Part shown: positions 1-5,969 of the stretch, one piece after another
Numbering within the stretch: position 1 is the first letter of the stretch
How the letters are laid out: every line of letters begins with the position of its first letter
DNA from: DAOMOD01 sp964526035
GTDB lineage: Bacteria; Pseudomonadota; Gammaproteobacteria; Xanthomonadales; BPKI01
DNA length: 8,430 nt
Reading direction: 5' to 3'
Assembly (NCBI GenBank): GCA_964526035.1
Contig: CAZGKE010000149.1
Location: 1-8,430 of the forward strand
Translations under genes and position numbers: made by a program
The notes under the pieces: generated by a model
What the model was told of the DNA's origin: nothing
The model's database searches: none
What the model saw: only the letters and a program-made list of their open reading frames with translations

Positions 1-315
1 TGGACCTTGAAACCGGACAGACTCGATGAAGATCCCACCCGCAGCTATTCGCTGCGCAGCGTGTTCCTGATCACCACCCTCGCCTTCTTCCTCGCCGAGA
101 TGGGCGACAAGACACAGGTCGCCACCGTGCTTCTGGCCGCACACTACGACGCGCTGCTCGCCGTGGTCATCGGCACCACGCTCGGCATGCTGGCGGCCAA
201 CGTGCCGGTGGTCTATCTGGGCCAGGCCTTCGCCCAGCGCATGCCGCTGAACGCCATCCGCATCGTCGCCGCCATTCTGTTCGCCGCACTGGGCATCTAC
301 GCACTGCTGCCTTAA
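1..315 (+). CDS. GDT1/UPF0016 (TMEM165) family membrane cation transporter, C-terminal part
   Basis: This is the 3' end of a gene that starts before the window. The frame is open from base 1 (Trp-Thr-Leu-Lys-Pro-Asp), and the TTG at base 7 is an internal Leu codon rather than a start. The visible 104 residues have an acidic linker, then a hydrophobic helix carrying EMGDKTQ (Glu codon at 97-99), then two more hydrophobic segments ending in ALGIYALLP. The E-x-G-D-K-T signature is diagnostic of the family, which normally has two such motifs in two inverted three-helix halves; only the second half is here. Characterised bacterial members export Mn2+ from the cytoplasm across the inner membrane, and eukaryotic relatives move Ca2+/Mn2+. 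Mn2+ export is therefore the likely role, but the cation is inferred from the family. The stop is TAA at 313-315. No clear terminator follows before nupC, 85 nt downstream. Confidence 0.88.
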   Translation, partial: WTLKPDRLDEDPTRSYSLRSVFLITTLAFFLAEMGDKTQVATVLLAAHYDALLAVVIGTTLGMLAANVPVVYLGQAFAQRMPLNAIRIVAAILFAALGIYALLP

Positions 316-385
316 TTCCCTATGGCTGCCGCGACGCGCCTTGCCTCGCCCCCTCCCCTGCTCTAACCTCGCCCGGCGCTCACTT

Positions 386-394
386 CGGGGAAGG
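386..394 (+). promoter_or_regulatory. Ribosome binding site of nupC
   Basis: The purine-rich run CGGGGAAGG ends 6 nt before ATG 401. It decides the start over the in-frame TTG at 341, which has only pyrimidine-rich sequence near it. Confidence 0.5.
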
Positions 395-400
395 CGGTTC

Positions 401-1678
401 ATGGCGGGCATCCTGTTCGGCTTCATCGGCCTGGCCTCGCTGCTGGCCATTGCCTGGCTGTTCTCGGCCAACAAGTTCAAGGTCGACTGGCGACTGGTCG
501 CCATTGGCGTGTCCCTGCAGATCGTGTTCGCCATGTTCGTGCTGCTGACGCCCTGGGGCGCCACCGTGTTCGGCTGGCTGTCACAAGGCTTCGTGGCGCT
601 GCTCGGGTTTACCCAGCAGGGCGCCCAGTTCATTTTCGGCGACCTTGCGCGCACCGACAATTTCGGCTTCATCTTCGCCTTCCAGGTGCTGCCCACCATC
701 ATCTTCTTCGCCAGCTTCATGGGCGTGCTCTATCACCTCGGCGTGATGCAGAAGATCGTCGAGGGCATGGCCTGGGTGATCACCAAGCTGATGCGCGTAT
801 CCGGCGCGGAAACCCTGTCGGTGTGCGCCAACGCCTTCATCGGCCAGACCGAAGCGCCGCTGGTGGTGAAACCCTACGTGGCGCGCATGACCCAGTCCGA
901 GCTGCTGACCTTGATGGTCGGCGGCATGGCCACCATCGCCGGCGGCGTGCTTGGCGCCTACGTGATGATGCTCGGCGGACCGGACGCGGAGAGCCAAGCG
1001 TTCTTTGCCAAGCATCTGATCACCGCCAGCATCATGGCGGCGCCGGCGACCATCGTCATCGCCAAGATCCTCTACCCAGAGACTCAGGAGCCGCTGACGC
1101 GCGGCAGCGTGCGCATCGAGATCGAAAAGACTACCGCCAACGTCATCGACGCCGCGGCCGCTGGTGCCGGTGACGGGCTGCGGCTGGCGCTCAATGTCGG
1201 CGCGATGCTGCTGGCCTTCATCGCGCTGATCGCACTGATCAATGCACCCATCGCGTGGCTGGGCGATGTCACCGGTCTCACTGCATGGCTCGGGATCGAG
1301 CGTCTCGACCTGTCCGTTCTGCTTGGCTACGTGCTGGCGCCGATCGCCTGGCTGATCGGCGTGCCCTGGGACGAGGCGGTCACCGTTGGCGGCCTGATCG
1401 GCATCAAGGTGGTGTTGAACGAGTTCGTCGCCTACATGGCGCTGGCCGAACAGAGCGCCGAGCTCAGCGACCAGGGGCGTCTGATCGCCACCTATGCCCT
1501 GTGTGGATTCGCGAACTTCTCCTCGATTGCCATCCAGATCGGCGGCATTGGCGGCCTCGCTCCCGAGCGCCGTCAGGACCTGGCGCGATTCGGCCTCACC
1601 GCGGTGCTCGGCGGTACCCTGGTCACGCTGATGACCGCCACCATCGCCGGCGTGCTGACCAACCTCGGCGGCGGCTGA
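401..1678 (+). CDS. nupC: CNT-family (NupC) concentrative nucleoside transporter
   Basis: A 425-residue inner-membrane protein expected to import nucleosides driven by an ion gradient. The family signatures are present: GQTEAP at 148-153 (first re-entrant hairpin), NEF at 340-342, and CGFANFSSIAIQIGGIGG at 368-385. By alignment from memory with the Vibrio cholerae CNT structure, the nucleoside-contacting residues correspond to Q149, T150, E151, E341, N372 and S375, all retained. N144 sits where the Vibrio protein has a sodium-binding Asn, which favours Na+ coupling, but H+ coupling as in E. coli NupC cannot be excluded. Length is normal for bacterial CNTs. ATG 401 is chosen because a purine-rich GGGGAAGG (387-394) lies 6 nt upstream and translation then opens with a hydrophobic helix; a TTG at 341 in the same frame would add a polar Arg-rich extension. 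rbsK follows after 16 nt, suggesting one transcript. Which nucleosides are carried cannot be read from sequence. Confidence 0.93.
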   Translation: MAGILFGFIGLASLLAIAWLFSANKFKVDWRLVAIGVSLQIVFAMFVLLTPWGATVFGWLSQGFVALLGFTQQGAQFIFGDLARTDNFGFIFAFQVLPTIIFFASFMGVLYHLGVMQKIVEGMAWVITKLMRVSGAETLSVCANAFIGQTEAPLVVKPYVARMTQSELLTLMVGGMATIAGGVLGAYVMMLGGPDAESQAFFAKHLITASIMAAPATIVIAKILYPETQEPLTRGSVRIEIEKTTANVIDAAAAGAGDGLRLALNVGAMLLAFIALIALINAPIAWLGDVTGLTAWLGIERLDLSVLLGYVLAPIAWLIGVPWDEAVTVGGLIGIKVVLNEFVAYMALAEQSAELSDQGRLIATYALCGFANFSSIAIQIGGIGGLAPERRQDLARFGLTAVLGGTLVTLMTATIAGVLTNLGGG

Positions 1679-1694
1679 ACCGGAGCATGCAAGC

Positions 1695-2651
1695 ATGGAT
1701 GTCGTCGTCATCGGCAGCTTCAACCAGGACCATGTGTGGAACGTGGATCGCTTCCCGCACGAGGGCGAGACGCGACCTGGACGCTTCGCAACCGGCTCGG
1801 GTGGCAAGGGCTTCAACCAGGCGGTAGCCTGCCATCGACAGGGGGTGAAGACGGTGTTCGTCGGCGCGCTGGGCGACGACGCACTGGGTGCACTCGCACG
1901 TGAGACGGCGCGCAGCGAGGGACTGGCTGCGGACTTCGAGACGACTGTTGCGCCCACCGGCAGCGCCTGCGTGCTGGTCGACTTCAAGGGACAGAACCAG
2001 ATCGTGGTGGGCCTGGGCGCCAACCTGGCCATGTCGGAGTCCTTCGTCGAGCGCCAGGCGGCACGGATCACCGGCGCCAAGGTGCTGCTGCTGCAGTTGG
2101 AGATCGCACTGCCGGCGGTGCGCGCAGCGATCGCCCTGGCGCGCAAGGCGCCCGCGCTGGCCATTCTCAATCCGGCGCCGCTGGTCGAAGGGCTCGGACC
2201 CGACCTGCTGTGCGACGTCGACGTGCTGACGCCCAACGAGCACGAGTTCCGACAGCTGCTCGACCAGGCCTATGGCTGGCCGGTGCGCGAGGACTTCGAC
2301 CATCTCGGCGACGAGGAGCTGCAGGCGCTGTGTCGCAAGACCGGCATACCCACGGTAGTGCTGACGCTTGGCGCAAGAGGCGTATTCGTTTCGCACGTCG
2401 AAGGTCATCGCCGCGGCGACAGCGAACTGTTCTACCGCGTTCCCGGTCACCCGGTACATGCGCTGGACACCACCGGTGCCGGTGACGCCTTCAACGGCGC
2501 CCTCGCCGCCGGCCTGGTGCGCTATGCGCTGGGTCGACCCTTCCGCGCCGCCGTGGAGCACGCCAACCGGGTCGCCGCGGTGGCGGTGCAGCGCGCCGGC
2601 GCTGCCAGCGGCATGCCGACGCTCGCCGAGGTCAAGGCGCACTTCGACTGA
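1695..2651 (+). CDS. rbsK: Ribokinase (PfkB family)
   Basis: A 318-residue cytoplasmic sugar kinase predicted to convert D-ribose and ATP to ribose 5-phosphate. It aligns along its length with E. coli RbsK (309 residues): GSFNQDH at 7-13, GGKGFNQAVA at 36-45, LQLE at 133-136, NPAPL at 159-163, LTPNEHE at 178-184, TLGARGVF at 224-231, the anion-hole and catalytic-base motif DTTGAGDAFNG at 258-268, and a C-terminal RAGAASGMPT. Ribose contacts known in E. coli (N14, D16, K43, N46, E143, D255) correspond to N10, D12, K38, N41, E136 and D264, which is why ribokinase is preferred over adenosine, inosine or fructose kinases. F40 replaces the usual Ala in the GGKGANQ signature. The start is ATG 1695 with GGAG at 1682-1685. 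It sits 16 nt after nupC, consistent with using ribose freed from imported nucleosides. No ribose ABC transporter or RbsR-like regulator is visible. A related pentose or nucleoside substrate remains possible. Confidence 0.87.
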   Translation: MDVVVIGSFNQDHVWNVDRFPHEGETRPGRFATGSGGKGFNQAVACHRQGVKTVFVGALGDDALGALARETARSEGLAADFETTVAPTGSACVLVDFKGQNQIVVGLGANLAMSESFVERQAARITGAKVLLLQLEIALPAVRAAIALARKAPALAILNPAPLVEGLGPDLLCDVDVLTPNEHEFRQLLDQAYGWPVREDFDHLGDEELQALCRKTGIPTVVLTLGARGVFVSHVEGHRRGDSELFYRVPGHPVHALDTTGAGDAFNGALAAGLVRYALGRPFRAAVEHANRVAAVAVQRAGAASGMPTLAEVKAHFD

Positions 2652-2674
2652 ACCCGGCCGGGCCGCAGCTTCCG

Positions 2675-2680
2675 TACAAT
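2675..2680 (+). promoter_or_regulatory. Predicted -10 box of a leaderless dusB promoter
   Basis: TACAAT differs from the sigma-70 consensus TATAAT at one base and ends 8 nt before the dusB ATG at 2689. Transcription would start at about 2686-2688, leaving almost no 5' leader. This fits the absence of any purine-rich ribosome site in GACGCCCC just before the ATG. No convincing -35 box was found at the right distance, so the call rests on the -10 match and its position. Confidence 0.35.
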
Positions 2681-2688
2681 GACGCCCC

Positions 2689-3675
2689 ATGCAGATCGGC
2701 GCATTCCGTATTGATCCGCCCCTGGTGCTCGCACCGATGGCCGGGGTCACCGACAAGCCGTTCCGGGTGCTGTGCAAGCGCCTCGGCGCGGGCCTGTGCG
2801 TGTCGGAAATGACCAGCTCCGATGCGCGCCTGTGGCGCACGCCGAAGTCGCGTTGGCGCATGGATCACGACGGCGAAGCCGATCCGATCAGCGTGCAGAT
2901 CGCCGGCTACGATCCGCAGATGATGGCGGAGGCTGCGCGCTACAACGTCGACCACGGCGCGCAGATCATCGACATCAACATGGGCTGTCCGGCAAAGAAG
3001 GTGTGCAGGGTCGATGCCGGCTCGGCGCTGCTGCGCGATGAGATCCTGGTGGGTCGCATCCTCGAAGCGGTAGTGGCCGCAGTCGCGGTGCCGGTTACCC
3101 TGAAGATCCGCACCGGCTGGGCGCGCGACCAGCGCAACGGCGCAAGCATCGCGCGTATCGCCCAGAACGCCGGCATCGCCGCACTGGCGGTGCACGGCCG
3201 CACCCGCGCGGACCGTTTCGAGGGCGAGGCCGAATACCAGACCATCGCCGCGATCAAGCAAGCGGTGTCGATTCCCGTGATCGCCAACGGCGACATCGAC
3301 TCGCAGCACCAGGCGCACGCGGTGCTGCGTCAGACCGGCGCCGATGCGCTGATGATCGGCCGTGGGGCCCAGGGCCGACCGTGGATCTTCCGCGAGATTG
3401 CGCACTATCTGGCGGTCGGCAGCACGCTGCCCGAACCGTCGCCGATCGAAGTGCGCGACATCCTGCTTGGGCATCTACAGGACCTCTACACCCACTACGG
3501 CGAACATGCCGGCGTGCGCATTGCCCGCAAGCACCTGGGCTGGTATGCCAGGGACCGGCGCGAGAACGCCGCGTTTCGTGAGGTCGCCCAGCGCGCCGAA
3601 TCGACGGCCGAGCAGATGCGCCTTGTGCGGGAGTATTTCGAGCGTCTCGCCGATCCGCCGCGGCTGGCCGCGTGA
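2689..3675 (+). CDS. dusB: tRNA-dihydrouridine synthase B
   Basis: A 328-residue FMN enzyme that reduces specific uridines in tRNA to dihydrouridine using NADPH, in the cytoplasm. The TIM-barrel domain carries APMAGVTD at 15-22, INMGCPAKKVC at 96-106 with catalytic Cys C100, LKIRTGW at 138-144 (K139 at the flavin), VHGRTR at 168-173 (H169), and the FMN-phosphate elements IANGDI (198-203) and MIGRGAQGRPWIFREI (222-237). A helical C-terminal domain with RIARKHLGWY (277-286) follows. The GCPAKKV and AQGRPWIFREI wording and full-length match to E. coli DusB separate it from DusA and DusC. In enterobacteria dusB is followed by fis; here fis is absent and a methyltransferase follows after 109 nt containing a REP-like element. 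The ATG lacks a Shine-Dalgarno sequence and has a probable -10 box close upstream, suggesting leaderless translation. The 37-nt gap from rbsK leaves read-through possible. Confidence 0.94.
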   Translation: MQIGAFRIDPPLVLAPMAGVTDKPFRVLCKRLGAGLCVSEMTSSDARLWRTPKSRWRMDHDGEADPISVQIAGYDPQMMAEAARYNVDHGAQIIDINMGCPAKKVCRVDAGSALLRDEILVGRILEAVVAAVAVPVTLKIRTGWARDQRNGASIARIAQNAGIAALAVHGRTRADRFEGEAEYQTIAAIKQAVSIPVIANGDIDSQHQAHAVLRQTGADALMIGRGAQGRPWIFREIAHYLAVGSTLPEPSPIEVRDILLGHLQDLYTHYGEHAGVRIARKHLGWYARDRRENAAFREVAQRAESTAEQMRLVREYFERLADPPRLAA

Positions 3676-3685
3676 TGCTATCGCA

Positions 3686-3760
3686 GCCCGTAGCCTGGAT
3701 GCAGCGAAGCGAAATCCGGGACGCCCTCTCCCAATGTGCCATGCCCATCCGGGGTCGCAG
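3686..3760. repeat. REP-like palindromic element, possibly a degenerate paired unit (REPIN)
   Basis: The core (3694-3720) is a hairpin with arms CCTGGAT (3694-3700) and ATCCGGG (3714-3720). These pair over 7 bp with one G-T wobble around a 13-nt loop rich in GCAGCGAAGCG. A further CATCCGGGG at 3746-3754 is a near inverted repeat of CCTGGATG at 3694-3701, as expected of a partly decayed second REP arm. From memory, GTAGCC(C/T)GGAT...ATCCGGG palindromes are dispersed in many copies between genes of Xanthomonadaceae and other Proteobacteria; this could not be searched. It lies wholly between dusB and the methyltransferase, where a stable RNA hairpin could protect the dusB 3' end or limit read-through. 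No T-run follows, so it is not a classical terminator. Confidence 0.7.
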
Positions 3761-3784
3761 TGCACGCCATCGCGGGACCTGAGC

Positions 3785-4618
3785 ATGACCGACAGCGAGA
3801 AGCGCAGCGACTTCCCCTACATCCACGGCTTCTCGCCGGTGGAACAGACGCGCCTGCGCAAACAGGCGCGGGTGGCCGAGTCGCGGATCTTTCGCGATGT
3901 CGACTTCAACGACTGCCGCAACGTGCTGGAGGTCGGCTGCGGGGTCGGCGCCCAGACCGAGATCCTGCTCAGGCGCTTCCCCGACCTGCACGTGACCGGG
4001 GTGGACCTGTCCGAGAGCCAGCTCGCCGCGGCCGAGGGCAATCTCGGCGCCATGCCCTGGTGCCGCGAGCGCTACACGTTGCGCCAGGCAGATGCCACCG
4101 ACCTGCCCTTCGAGGCCCGGAGTTTCGACGGTGCGTTCCTGTGCTGGGTGCTGGAACACGTGCCGAAACCGGCCAACGTGCTTTCCGAAACCCGCCGCGT
4201 GCTGGCGCCCGGCGCCCCGGTGTACGTCACCGAGGTGCTCAACAGCTCGTTCTTTCTCGATCCCTATTCGCCGAATCTGGTGCAGTACTGGACCGCCTTC
4301 AACGACCACCAGTACGAGGTCGGTGGCGACCCCTTCGTCGGCGCCAAGCTCGGCAACCTCCTGCTCGCCGCCGGCTACCAGCAGGTGGTCACACGCATCC
4401 GCACCTTCCACTACGACAACCGCCAGCCCGATCGCCGCAAGACCATGATCGCCTTCTGGGAGGAGCTGCTGCTTTCCGGCGCCGACCAGCTGATCGAGGC
4501 CGGCAAGGTCAGCGCCGAAACGGTGGCGGGCATGAAGAGCGAGTTGCACCAGGTGCAGAACGACCCGAACGCGGTGTTCTTCTTCGCCTTCGTGCAGGCG
4601 GAGGCGCGGGTTTACTGA
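3785..4618 (+). CDS. Class I SAM-dependent methyltransferase, substrate unknown
   Basis: A 277-residue, probably cytoplasmic protein. The Rossmann methyltransferase core has motif I LEVGCGVGAQT (48-58), an acidic residue ending strand 2 in VTGVDLS (D74), motif II ADATDLPF (102-109), then FDGAFLCWVLEHV (114-126) and a post-motif helix ETRRVLAPGAPVYVTE (135-150). This is the Methyltransf_11 pattern of small-molecule or lipid methyltransferases. The N-terminus YIHGFSPVEQTRLRKQA (12-28) is a cap element seen in a subset of uncharacterised methyltransferases, by recollection. The C-terminal 120 residues are rich in Phe, Tyr and Trp and probably form the substrate lid. ATG 3785 has GGGA at 3774-3777, 7 nt upstream; an in-frame ATG at 3734 would extend the protein 17 residues into the REP-like element and is disfavoured. 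Neighbours give no clue to the substrate. It ends 39 nt before a converging gene. Confidence 0.85.
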   Translation: MTDSEKRSDFPYIHGFSPVEQTRLRKQARVAESRIFRDVDFNDCRNVLEVGCGVGAQTEILLRRFPDLHVTGVDLSESQLAAAEGNLGAMPWCRERYTLRQADATDLPFEARSFDGAFLCWVLEHVPKPANVLSETRRVLAPGAPVYVTEVLNSSFFLDPYSPNLVQYWTAFNDHQYEVGGDPFVGAKLGNLLLAAGYQQVVTRIRTFHYDNRQPDRRKTMIAFWEELLLSGADQLIEAGKVSAETVAGMKSELHQVQNDPNAVFFFAFVQAEARVY

Positions 4619-4657
4619 GGCAGGCAACCACGCATCATTTCAGCCGCCCCTGCCGAC

Positions 4658-5761
4658 TCACTGGTCCTCGAAACCATCACCAAAGATCCCGAAATCCTGA
4701 AGTGCGAGATCGTCGATAACCGCATTGACGAATCCGTTGGGCATTCGCAATGCACGAACGTTCAGCCGGTGCGAAGGTCGGAGCCCGGTGACGCCAAGCT
4801 GATCGAGATCGCAGCCGCTTGCCGCGAACGCAACTGAGTCGACCTGCTGCAACTGGGCATCGAAGCCATCGACGGTGATGAAGTTCGTATCGCTGCAACC
4901 CGCGCCGCGAAGGTGGAAGCTTAGCGCGCCAACCTCGCCCGGCGCATCGACCACGAACGCAAAGTTGGTGGTGAGCATATGCGGCGGCGAAGCGAGACCT
5001 CCAAAGACCGACACGTGATCAAACCCGAAGAATTGGTCGGCAACCTGACCAGGCCCAGCAATCAGCAGATCGCCGCTGGCAATCGGAGCGGTGGAATTCA
5101 CCGGAACGTCGTCGAAATTGGCGAGAAACCGCGACGGGAATACCGATGGCGGCTGATCGCCCAATCCCTCGATTGGACCGTACTGAACGTCGTCGACCAC
5201 GAAGTTGGCGCCCGCTTCTCGATGGAATTCGACGCGATGGAATGGCGTTTGTGCATGCAGACCCACGTAGACGGGAAGGGTCGCATCCGGGCAGCCTTCA
5301 TCGAACTGGAGTTCCCCGCTATCCAGCAACACGCCACCGGCGTCGAATGTGCGCCAGCCCATGCGGCCGTCCTGTCCGGCAACGCACGATGACGAGCGCA
5401 TGGCGAACCCAATCACGTCAACCGGCGCATTGAACGTCGCCGCAAACCCGTGGTTGGTCACCATAAATCGCGACGGTGAACCATGGCCACTGAACAACGC
5501 GAAATGATCGCCGCCAAATTGCTCAACGACCACAGGCGCTCCGGTCCCAGGGATTCCTCCGACGACGTCGTCGATTTGCACTCCGAGGCTGACGAACGGC
5601 GCGTCGGTACCGGTCGATATGTCTTCGAAAGTCACCTGGCGGAGCGGGCCGCCCGCGGCCGCCAGCGCCCCGGCCACACTGTGCAGCGGGAGTGTCCCTG
5701 CCGATGCATTCTGCAGCGCGAACAAGGCTGCGACGGTGGACAACATTGCTCGTCTTTTCAT
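4658..5761 (-). CDS. Exported two-repeat protein with a C-terminal Gly-Phe-Glu tail, function unknown
   Basis: A 367-residue protein I do not recognise by name. It starts with a Sec signal peptide: MKRR, a hydrophobic core, then ASA before G22 (likely cleavage 21/22). The mature part is two similar domains, about 43-194 and 214-356. Each opens with F-E/D-D, has a (D/E)QFxGxDHxxxF stretch (80-90 and 242-253), SP followed by (V/T)TN (95-103 and 258-266), a Cys pair (C126/C157 and C289/C317), and closes with FVVDDV or AVIDDL (187-192 and 347-352). Such F-D-D to D-D-V borders are typical of jelly-roll beta-sandwich domains of extracellular proteins, so a carbohydrate-binding-like or adhesive role is possible but unproven. 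The paired Cys suggest one disulfide per domain. The last residues, FGIFGDGFEDQ, form a short tail. Start ATG 5761 has GGAA at 5767-5770. It is downstream of thrC on the same strand but 208 nt away, so it is probably transcribed on its own. Confidence 0.85.
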   Translation of the reverse strand: MKRRAMLSTVAALFALQNASAGTLPLHSVAGALAAAGGPLRQVTFEDISTGTDAPFVSLGVQIDDVVGGIPGTGAPVVVEQFGGDHFALFSGHGSPSRFMVTNHGFAATFNAPVDVIGFAMRSSSCVAGQDGRMGWRTFDAGGVLLDSGELQFDEGCPDATLPVYVGLHAQTPFHRVEFHREAGANFVVDDVQYGPIEGLGDQPPSVFPSRFLANFDDVPVNSTAPIASGDLLIAGPGQVADQFFGFDHVSVFGGLASPPHMLTTNFAFVVDAPGEVGALSFHLRGAGCSDTNFITVDGFDAQLQQVDSVAFAASGCDLDQLGVTGLRPSHRLNVRALRMPNGFVNAVIDDLALQDFGIFGDGFEDQ

Positions 5762-5803
5762 CTGCGTTCCATTTCTCGGGGAAGGGTGAGAGGCGGATCC
5801 GAT

Positions 5804-5818
5804 TCACGCGATGCGTGA
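5804..5818. repeat. Short perfect inverted repeat upstream of the exported-protein gene
   Basis: TCACGC and GCGTGA (5804-5809 and 5813-5818) flank a 3-nt loop. It lies 43-57 nt before the start codon of the exported-protein gene, in its leader or promoter. It could be an RNA hairpin or an operator half-site pair, or chance. The rest of the 5762-5969 gap shows no clear promoter, terminator or small gene. Confidence 0.3.
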
Positions 5819-5969
5819 TGTGCCGCTCCTATCTGACGACGCGGCGGCGCGGCCTGTCCCCCAACACGCGTTGGCGGAATTGCAGGAATGGTCGCATTGA
5901 CGAGCTGTCGCGATGCCGACCAAGGAAGCGGGGGAGGCATGGTGTCGAAACACGTCGCGACAACGGGGG

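Noticed and set aside
341..369. TTGCCT and a TAACCT/TCTAAC pair as a nupC promoter
   Set aside because: The -10 match is poor and spacing depends on which hexamer is chosen, so it is not better than expected by chance.
341..400. TTG 341 as the nupC start
   Set aside because: It would add 20 mostly polar, Arg-rich residues before the first membrane helix and has no ribosome site; ATG 401 has one.
581..2861. Long open frames on the minus strand opposite nupC and rbsK (about 550 and 410 codons)
   Set aside because: They lie fully opposite genes with clear family motifs, are rich in His, Arg, Ala and Gln as expected of antisense GC-rich frames, and show no domain signature.
3734..3784. ATG 3734 as the methyltransferase start
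   Set aside because: The 17 extra residues come from the REP-like element region and do not resemble the family N-terminus.
3254..4627. Long minus-strand frame (about 457 codons) opposite dusB and the methyltransferase
   Set aside because: It spans two unrelated plus-strand genes and the REP-like gap and has low-complexity composition, so it is an antisense shadow.
4619..4654. GGCAGG...CCTGCC inverted repeat in the convergent gap as a bidirectional terminator
   Set aside because: The stem is 6 bp with a 24-nt loop and no T-run on either strand, so it is too weak to call.
5906..5962. TGTCGCGA and TCGCGACA inverted repeat after thrC
   Set aside because: The 8-bp arms are 41 nt apart in GC-rich DNA without a T-run; likely chance rather than terminator or operator.
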